From Augochlora pura (Eukaryota; Arthropoda; Insecta; Hymenoptera; Halictidae), in contig NC_135773.1 in the NCBI RefSeq assembly GCF_028453695.1, forward strand, positions 23,919,782 to 23,983,781: a DNA stretch of 64,000 nucleotides. Direction: 5' to 3'. Each line of letters starts with the position of its first letter. The first letter of the stretch is position 1. The notes beneath the pieces were generated by a model. It worked only from the letters and a program-made list of their open reading frames with translations. It did not search any database and was not told where the DNA came from. A program made the position numbers and the translations under genes. This document shows positions 56,001 through 64,000 of this stretch, in pieces.

Positions 56001-58600
56001 TCCACGCGAAAACGGTAAGAATGCGCTAACGAACGCCGCGCGCGGGGAATCGGGCTGCGTGCGAAACCCGAGTGCCGCCCGATCGCCGATCGTAAATTAT
56101 TATACATATGTTTGCTCGCGAACTCCGGCTGAAATATTGGCCGGTGCCCGAAGCGGAACCGATAGCAGCGCCGTTGTTTCGGCTGGTCGCATGCCAGACC
56201 GAGAGTCCCGCAGAACTGGAGAACTACCGAACACGGTTGTACAGAGACCACGGATCATCACCGGCGCGATGATACCGATCGCGATTCTAGCAGGTCGTAC
56301 GATGACAATTCATGGAACTGTAAAGATATGTTTGCCTGAGTTACTCGAATTTTTTCATTGCCACGATTTATGAATACAAGAATGAATATAAGTCGCAACG
56401 ATTTCCAAAACACGCTTATTAAATTCTCATTTCAGTTTCCAATCAAAAAATAAAGTAACAGGAAAATTCAAAAAGAAAAGAAACGTATTTCAGCCATTTT
56501 ACAGTAAACTAACTTTAACATTTGAACAAGAATTCGAGTCGCTTATTCAGGGGGTGGTATTGCCGTGTGAAAGAGACCACGCAGCGTCGCGCGACTTTGC
56601 GAAAATCCGCTGAGGAAAATGGCAGACGCACCGTCTATAGCTCTTCTCTAATCAACTGCCATCTGCTAACGATGCTAACGATGGCACGAATTTCAGTTTA
56701 GCACAGCCACCGTAACAGTGACGCCGAGGACACGGGTTGAAAAGATTGAAAAGCCACTCGAACTTTTAGACGCCGTACAACCGTCACGCTAACCCGGATA
56801 AACAAAATATAGATTTCTCTGGGGTTGTAAAGGAGCATCGAGAACCATAGATATCCTCTCTCTCTCTCTCTCTGGAATACAGGAAAATTGGTATCCAGGC
56901 GCCGAAAGCCAGAAAAAAAAAATACGCAACAATGGTTCGAAAGCAAGCGCGATAGCAAGATGTCATCGGTTGCGAGAGTTCAGCCTCGAGGAGGAGAGGC
57001 AGAGAGGCAGAGAGGCGGCGAGGGGCTGCGCGGGGCTAGAACCTAGAAGGTTAACAAAATCAATACCCCGGTGGGTGGCAGAGCTGGTGGTGTCGGCTTG
57101 CTGGGGGGCTAGGTCGGCCACTGACCTTTATCCAGGCCAACTGCATCATCCCCATTTCTACGCGCGCACGTAGCCACGCACGCAAACACACACGCGCAGA
57201 GACACGTACAGGGAGCTCTCGTCTATTTTCACACGGCGAGCCATTTTTGCCGGATGAAAACAATACGACCGTACGTTCGCGCAAGCTGCCGCTCTATCGA
57301 CGAACGCCCGACCAGAAACGCGGGCCCCCGATCGTCTGCAATCGGAATAGCCAGTTTTTCTCCCAGTGAAATATCTAATCGGGCCCTTGATCTTCGTTGT
57401 CGCAGCTAACGCTTCGAGCGCCGCGTTTCACAATGTTCGGAAGAAAAATCGGAAATTCGCGTCGCGAAATATTGACGGCGAAATCCGGTTTTCAAAATTA
57501 ACCACAGTTTTAACCGATTGGCCCAATTTGTAGTTGAAATATAAAAATTAATATTTAATGCAAATAATCGTTGCCTATTTATTACTTTAATCTGGTTTTT
57601 ATGGGTCGAATTCGGCGCCATGGAAATCCTTGATATTTTGCGTTCAAAAATGTACCGCTCTCATCATCTTCAATCGCTTATACAATTTCGTATACGTCAA
57701 AAACGTTGAAAACGGAATGTGCACCTCGTTAAGACGAATCATTAGACGTCTCCGTTCCGGGAAAGCAAATTGGAGCGACCCCCCGGACAAGTTCCGCAGA
57801 ACATTACACATTTAACCGCTAAGAAACGTTAGAACGAAACCGAATGGAGCTTCCGCGAGCGAAATTAGAACGTCGCGATGTGACTGTGCATCCTTGATGT
57901 CGTCTTCAATTTCTCTTTAACATAATTTATCAAAATTGAAACGATCGACAGGGGTGGTCTCTATTTTTCTACGAGAATAAATAGAGATTCTAGAAATCGT
58001 AAACGGCGGACACGTGAATTGGGCAACGAAGTTTGTCCCACAAAAAAAAGGGAGGATAAATTGTATTATTCGAGGAACCGAGCGTTCACATGGTAAAACG
58101 AAACAAACGTTCGTGTCGGATATAATGTTTTCACGCCGAGGACGAATCACCGATGCGAGCCGTTTCACGATAGGGAGCATGAAATATGAAAGTTCGTTAA
58201 CATAACGCGATACAGCACGGCGAAGCGAAAGGGAACAGTCGGATAAAACGAGAGACGACACATCAACATTTTTTACCGGCGCGAATTAGCATGCTACACA
58301 CCGGTGACCAGCGTAGCTGGTGATTTAGGCCAATGATCGACGACGATGGCGGTCGTCCTTGTTCTAGCAATGTTGTCCTGTCGACGACTGAACCGTACAC
58401 GTGACCCGCTTTTTTCTAGGATGTGGGACGAACTATTAGCGCACACACCTAATCCGCTTCTCTATCTCTCTCTCTCTCTCTTTGGCCCTCTGCTTCATTT
58501 AGAAATCCACGCATGCGAGAAACCCAAATAGAATCCGATCCATTGACGGATCTCGCTTGCGGATAACACGACGACGCGCACCGGTATCTTTTTCCAAATA
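56001..58600. other. Mixed stretch without a recognised gene
   Basis: Frames of 159-174 codons at 55772-56373 overlap on opposite strands. A (CT)n run is at 56858-56873, a GAGAGGCAGAGAGGC-type run at 56992-57020 and (CT)n at 58466-58480. The region 56950-57330 is GC-rich. A reversed TACCACCCCCTGAATAA-type word lies near 56545-56562 (compare 18276). No motif or gene is recognised. Confidence 0.4.
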
Positions 58601-60005
58601 ATTAACCGCGATACGTTCTGAAATATGTGATAAAAAATGTAAAATTCGATCCAGAAAATCGAACGCCCGCACAAGCATTGCTTTTAATTAATTTTATGCG
58701 ACAGTTAATTATATAATCAGAATGTAAACTTCAATATGGCGATCTCTATCCTAAAAAATGTTTGTAATCAATTATCGTAAGAATTTATTAAAGAGTTTAA
58801 CAGAATGTAATAAATAATAAAATTCGTAAACATCAAGAGTTTAACAGAATTGATGTGCACGAATTTTTGAAAGTGTATGGATGCAAAAAAATATGCACCA
58901 AAAGATGTTTAAAGCCTGATTGTCGCCCATAGAGGGGAGACGCTACCACCTTGCGACGGGGAATAGGGAAATGCGGTGATAACCGAGGTCAACGTGGATC
59001 ATCGAGTTCGCGAGAACTGTCAACGCAATCTACGAATGCTAATAATGGTGTAACCGAGCGCGATCCTGCATATCGATGTGACCGGCCGGACGGTGGATGC
59101 AACAAGATAGGCGCTTAGAAAGGTTCGAATCAAATAGGCTAGAGGTGCTCCGAATTTATAGTTATATTTCGAAAAGTGTCGTCTTCATGGATTTCGCAAG
59201 GTCTGTACACCACGATAAAACGATACCACGTTATTCGATAACTTGAAATCGCTCGAACAAGCGTAAAATATTTTTGCTGGATCGCTGTCCGCTCTAAAAC
59301 CACGCTCTGCGCGTCTCGCAGCTTCATTTACGTCATGCTCGGCCACCGCCTCGGCCGTCCTGCACTTTAAACACAATGCCTCGGGCTTACGAAAACTTTG
59401 GCGTCTATGAAAACAGAATTACTAAAATGGTTTGCTCAATCAGGTTTCGCTTGAAGCAAGGCTAAGGAAATAATAACGTGAAATCATCGCTCGTTTCTAC
59501 ATTTTTACGTAAAGTAACTTTCTATATTTTATATGAATATAATCGAAAGGAAGGCGATACTTGCGCGAACACGCTCCAAACATATCGAAAAGGTTAATAT
59601 ATATCGAACGGAGCCGAAATTGCTTCGCTCCTTCGAAATAAATTAAGAGCGGAGTAATTCGGGCGATTCTACCGTATCTGACGGATCGTGGCAAAACGGG
59701 GGAATCGAATTGGAAAAACTGGACGCGTTCCCGGTTGCGTTCGATTTGTCGTGGATACCGCGGACCCGATCGCGTGTGCACGGAATCGCAAAAGAATCCG
59801 GCTAACATTGGGCGTTGGAAATTGCGTCCGCGTTTTGATGCACGATCGTCGGCGGAGGTTCAGTGAACGGGACATCGCTCTACAATAACGATAAGGGCCC
59901 TGCATATGCACCGCCGGGGATCGCATCTGCTAATAGAGAGTAGGGTGACCCGGGACGAGTCTTGTTCCCCGATGATCGAACAAATGAAAAGACTTCGACC
60001 AAGAG
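58601..60005. other. Mixed stretch without a recognised gene
   Basis: AT-rich to 58900, with AAGAGTTTAACAGAAT present twice about 44 bases apart (58792 and 58834). Then moderate GC with frames of 62-103 codons without motifs. The part next to 60006 (59900-60005) would be the leader of the exon candidate there, but has no clear TATA or Inr. Confidence 0.4.
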
Positions 60006-60101
60006 ATGGCTCAAGATGAAGACAAATGGTTCGCGGTGCTAGACTTCGATCCTCCTAAAAGTAACGCGTGTCGAATCAGCGGAACGAATCGAACCGTCTC
60101 G
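60006..60101 (+). CDS. Candidate first coding exon, product unknown
   Basis: An ATG in good context (AGAGATGG) opens exactly 32 codons to a splice donor, CTCG|GTGAGTGTA, that matches consensus at seven of nine positions, phase 0. The translation begins MAQDEDKWFAVLDF and has a balanced, protein-like composition with no low-complexity run. An in-frame TGA lies at 59985, and the frame closes 12 codons after the donor, as expected for a first exon running into an intron. I do not recognise the family. A possible next exon begins at 61402, after GAATTTTTCAG, open in the same phase for about 57 codons with a weak TTG|GTAACA donor inside. Linking the two is speculative. Confidence 0.3.
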
Positions 60102-63100
60102 GTGAGTGTAATAGTCGATAACATGGTAAATTCATAAGAATCGACGAGCAACGAGCGACGACCTCGTTCCGTTTATAATACGACCGACGCGCCGCGCCGC
60201 GCCGCGACGGCTGCACGCCTCGAATCCGCAACACCCGGATCGCTCGCGCTCTTTCTCCGCTACACCGTTAATTAATATTCACTTCGAGCCAGATATTACA
60301 CCGTCCTCGCGTGTAAATACATAACGACTTGTCCGCTCGCCGCAACGACGTTTCTCGATTCACCATTTAAACGAAATTCACCTTTTTCCACCCCGAACAC
60401 GCTTCTCTGCAAATTATATTCTCGAACTGCTTCGGGCAATAGAAATAAAAATCCGGTGCGAATTTGTTTGTTCGCGAGGTGCAAAATGATAGATTTAAAT
60501 TGCAAAACCTGTATCGGTGAACTCTAAGTGGGTTAATCAGTGTAACGTAGAAATGATCGATGCAGATATCTTGATCGCACGTCGACAATGCTGTATCGCT
60601 ATTGCAAACTATGTATTAAAAGTCTTTGATTCACGGATGTCGGCGTGCACGTTACCACGAAACACGTGGTCGAAAGCGTTTCTAATTCGCCCCCAAGAAA
60701 CGTTAAAGAAATTCTAATCACCGTAGCTGGAGAACGAATCGTGAGGCAACGCTTTAAAAGATGTTCCCACGCGACAATACAACGTTGCTAATAACAGTAG
60801 AGTAGTGGACACGAGAAGTTGATCTTATCTCGAATAAGACATATTATACCCTTTCACTGAACAGTAAACAAACCGAAAGAATTTTCTTCTGTTAATAAAG
60901 TTAATTATACTCGAAAACGAGCCAAAGACGGAACGATTGGCGAGCAAGCGACAGGGTTCGCTTCCCTGCAACTAAATTCGAGCGGTGTTTCGAGTAAGCT
61001 GGCGACAGTTTGAAAACCGTGGATCATCGACGCGATCTAGATGATTCCCGCGCGATTAGGATAGGAATGTTCGCACGGAAGATCGGCTGGTATTCCGCGC
61101 GGTCGTTCGGCCTGGTCGGCGGCCTACGCGGAATCGCCGATTAGCCAATTCCAGCCGATGCAAATGACGCACGATCGTACGATCAACACTTCCGACGTAT
61201 TATGTAGATATTCACGGTTGGCGAACGGAAATTTCGGCGTAGAAAGCTGATCGCGTCCCCGTACCGTGGCGCGCGCGCCTCCGCCCGTCGGTCGTTTTGC
61301 GTTTCAAATTCGCGCGCCGTGATTCACGCCGCGCCGTGGCTAGAACGGTGTTCCAGAAGCGGTGCCCGGTGCCAGAACTTCGCGGAATTCTTGAATTTTT
61401 CAGACACGCCGCTCCGGCGAACGCGTATCGGACTTCCGTGAACCGATAGATCGGTCCGAACGTGGATCGCATCTCTTGCCAAACATGCCGCGGCATAAAT
61501 TTACCCGTTCCTCGTTGGTAACAATTTTGTATCCAAATATCCGCGGAGACTATCTGCCCGAAAAGTCAAAAGAGTAGGGAAAAAAGTGAAGTGTCTATTA
61601 TTAAAACTAGTACATTTACCATACGATGGTAAAATGTTTCTTTAAACGAGTACCTTAACGTTTCTGCTATTACAGAGACAATGCCACAGATTGCTTTGAA
61701 TTTGTCGTACATTTTAGTAAATGAGTTTTGCGAGATAGCGTTTCAAACCGTTGTTTGCAATTCGTTTGCAACAAGGTAGAAATGGTTGGTACAACACATT
61801 AACACGTTTACTATCCCGCGCGCCGTACATGATTTACTGTTGCGGTCAGTGTTGAATAATGTTTATTCAAAAGATATAACAAGGCGAAAATATATTAGCC
61901 GATGACAGGCGACAGATAATAATTATCGCTAGGTTTATATTCTCATCGTATCGCAGTAAACGCGACGGTTCACTATTTTTCTAATAAAGAACGACTGGTT
62001 TCTCTGGATCGATCGTTTAGATATCCCCCGATTTTTGCGCCGAGTTTAAAACAATAGTCCCGGCATTGTTTTTCCATTGTACGTTGACCAAAGGAGAGAA
62101 ACGATCGTACACGGGCCGAAAGGGAAACCCGTTGGCACGTTTAACGCGTGTTCATCGTTTAATTACGCAAAGAAATAATTAAGTTATTTTCCGCATGCAA
62201 CCGACCGAACCGCTAATTAGGCATAACAGCACGCAACTCGGAACACACAAGGACCGCGAACGCGTGTACATACTCGTTCCGCCGGCCACACTTATTTACC
62301 GGCGCATACATCTCTTTCGCTCCGGGATTTCAACGTCGTCTCGCGAAGGATATTCGCACATCCTTACATTTATTAACGGCATACGGTATTTTCCGCGAAC
62401 GTACTCGCGTCGACGTCGAATAGAATCGAAACGTTTCGTCGGTCAACGGATCATCATCGTCTACTAATATTGATTTTAACGATTGAATTGTAATACCACG
62501 TGTCTTGGAACCGGACTGATCGTTTCACGAAGAATTAATCGGAAGCATTGCGCTCGTAATACTCAAATAACATCTATTGGGATTAATTGAATTCAGATTT
62601 ACAAGTACTCAGTGGGTCACGAAAATACTACGTCACTGGACAATGGCTAAAGCAAGTGGTTACGCAATGTTTGCAACTGTTGGTACATACATTTCACTCT
62701 TTCAGCATTAAAGTGGCAAACTTTTACTTTCTGACGACTGTTATAATGTCAATTGAAGTTGAAAGATGCTACGCGAACGTTTTTATACTTGTTCGCATAC
62801 GCTGCCAAAAATGATTAGTCGATATCCTCGAATAGATTACCTCCGATCGGGTCAGTTAGAGAAAATCTACTTCCATCGATTGAATAACCGAAAATAGAAA
62901 AAGGGAAATGCTTCGTGTCGGCTATTTTCAACGACAATGTAACACACGCGCGCACCTATAACTAACAACCGAAGAAACGTACGTCCAGACAACGTAATTC
63001 AGCATTCCCCCGGAAAAACGAGTTCTTATTTGCCAGCGTTTTTCCGAGACGTCCCCCCCTTGGATGGGAGAAGACGCTCTCCCGAGCAAAAGAAAAATTG

Positions 63101-63957
63101 GAATCGCGCGACGCTCTATCCTCTTTTGCTTCGAGAACGAGGCTCGTTCGCAGCGTTACGCGAAGAGAAGCAACTGAGAAAAGCCGGTAGCGCTGCATCA
63201 TATTTATCCAGACAGCGAACAAACATGCTAGGCGCTAGGCTCGAGTATACCCGGTACCTATTCAGTTTCGTACACTTCGAAAGACAAACGAGACACGCGT
63301 CGGCTCGCGAGCAGAGATTCTCGACGCCGGCCAAAACCGATCGCGATCGAAATTTGCTGATTGCTGGTCTAGACCGAAAATTTGCTTTCAACTGCACAAA
63401 TATCCCAATTGAAGTGTAAACGGACTTAGGCCGCTTTCAAAATCAATTACTCATATATTAACTAAACAGTTTAACACCTCGTGCGCTACACACGTTCGAA
63501 ATTTGAAGAGAAAGGAGTGGATAGTAATTTCATAGATACTTTACACGTAATCCTTTATCTCGTATAATGATCGCATCCCTAACAAATACCGGTTGACGCA
63601 AGCAGTGCGTGTTATGCGCACGTGGTTGCACAGAAGACAGACGCCCCTGTGTATGGCCGAAGTGAGACAGAAAGTTCAACGCATGAATAAACATTAAACG
63701 TACAACGTATGTACGAAAATGAAATCTTAGATTGGAGAATCCTGTGAAATGTACATGAAACCAAGAATTTCAAAGGAAGTAGCGATAATTTGCTTAACGT
63801 AAACGATAAGTGACAGATCAGCTGAAAACATGCCAAGGTCGCGCATGCCGATGACATGCACACAGGCTGGTGGAGGAATATTTAATTTGATAATTATCAA
63901 TAAACTCCGTATGCGACCGTGAAAAAAAACTGAATAATTATATAGATAAGTACTCAC
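60102..63957. other. Mixed stretch, possibly intronic
   Basis: GC-moderate patches at 60180-60260 and 61000-61500, AT-rich otherwise. A strong plus-strand acceptor (CTTGAATTTTTCAG) ends at 61401. The 94-codon minus frame at 61212-61496 overlaps the region after it. At 63030-63419 a 129-codon plus frame (starting at TTG, ending at TAA 63417) has a balanced composition but no known motif, and a 93-codon minus frame overlaps it. No gene is demonstrated. Confidence 0.4.
62608..62814 (+). mobile_element. Possible Tc1-like element relic
   Basis: CTCAGTGGGTCACGAAAATA, preceded by TA, is reminiscent of Tc1-like termini of the CAGTG..GTCA..AAA..TA kind. The 200 bases after it are open for 75 codons (from TTG 62587) without a transposase motif. 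No inverted partner was found. Weak call from general resemblance only. Confidence 0.15.
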
Positions 63958-64000
63958 CTCGCTGCAAATCGGCAAGCAAGTAGCAGACCGTCGCACATCG
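63958..64000 (-). CDS. Candidate exon cut by the window edge (minus)
   Basis: On the minus strand, GCAGCGAG|GTGAGTAC is one of the closest matches to the splice-donor consensus in the window, with the exon edge at 63958. Two frames are open to the window end: one reads DVRRSATCLPICSE up to the donor, the other begins with an ATG at 63998. The exon continues beyond 64000, so neither its start nor its identity can be known here. Confidence 0.28.

Noticed and set aside
59115..59145. tRNA-like B box (GGTTCGAATCA)
   Set aside because: No A box at the right distance and no cloverleaf could be folded around it by eye.
63030..63419. 129-codon plus frame with balanced composition
   Set aside because: Begins at TTG, has no splice or promoter signal, and an overlapping 93-codon minus frame exists. 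Several frames of this length are expected by chance in 64 kb.
12330..63445. Shared 16-mer CCGCTTTCAAAATCAA at about 12330 and 63431
   Set aside because: One shared 16-mer within 64 kb on both strands is about what chance predicts, and the flanks do not align.
1..64000. Transposase, reverse transcriptase, homeobox, zinc-finger, histone or known microRNA sequences
   Set aside because: I looked for characteristic protein motifs and common insect microRNA seeds and found none. Only short non-autonomous elements are present.

Overview
This window looks like a piece of an insect nuclear genome, most likely a hymenopteran (bee, ant or wasp). That assignment is inferred, not proven. AT-rich stretches alternate sharply with GC-rich islands. 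CpG is abundant rather than depleted (TCGA, GCGC and CGCG strings are everywhere). (GA)n/(CT)n microsatellites are frequent inside the islands, short non-autonomous transposons are common, and three exact 100-N runs mark scaffold gaps at 42994-43093, 49470-49569 and 50638-50737. Nothing bacterial or viral is visible: no operons, no rRNA or tRNA genes, no CRISPR array.

I recognise no protein-coding gene by homology. The longest open frames sit in GC-rich or low-complexity DNA, usually overlap equally long frames on the other strand, and carry no motif I know. What can be offered is a set of low-confidence exon candidates, each supported only by splice signals and an open frame: 9355-9468 (+), 13287-13400 (-), 45718-45801 (+), 60006-60101 (+, a possible first coding exon starting MAQDEDKWFAVLDF) and 63958-64000 (-, cut by the window edge). 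There are also possible 5' exons inside GC islands at about 21000-21108 (+), 30871-31020 (-) and 37880-38036 (-). The likeliest reading is long introns and intergenic DNA around the 5' ends of genes whose bodies lie mostly elsewhere.

The best-supported content is repetitive. Four groups of short elements are bounded by TTAA and begin CCC, the signature of piggyBac-type target sites and termini. Group A: 7106-7342, 8750-9000, partial 16660-16840, eroded 29171-29394. Group B: 9968-10183, 19902-20125, 21518-21638, 30515-30698, fragment 47497-47556. Group C: 13506-13749. Group D: 3245-3468, end 11190-11250, 31299-31534, and 33915-34153 reversed. One end of A and one end of D share a near-palindrome, ACGAGTCGGACTCGT. 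Five solitary ends of a second, mariner-like family lie at 6985, 11131, 23489, 30304 and 47399. At least nine unrelated minisatellites are present, including a 24-bp unit at 21781-22040.

Layout: GC islands lie near 1380-4330, 6400-6960, 7480-8720, 10430-12140, 20530-21420, 35050-35960, 37500-40900 and 43094-44150. The 37.5-40.9 kb island is the most extreme and contains almost 1 kb of nearly pure pyrimidine on the + strand. Elsewhere the DNA is AT-rich or mixed. I saw no new molecular system. The items most worth checking are the TTAA element groups, a perfect POU-octamer dyad at 54377-54400, a threefold 16-bp palindrome at 25115-25203, a diverged repeat pair at 46958/47803, and the exon candidates.
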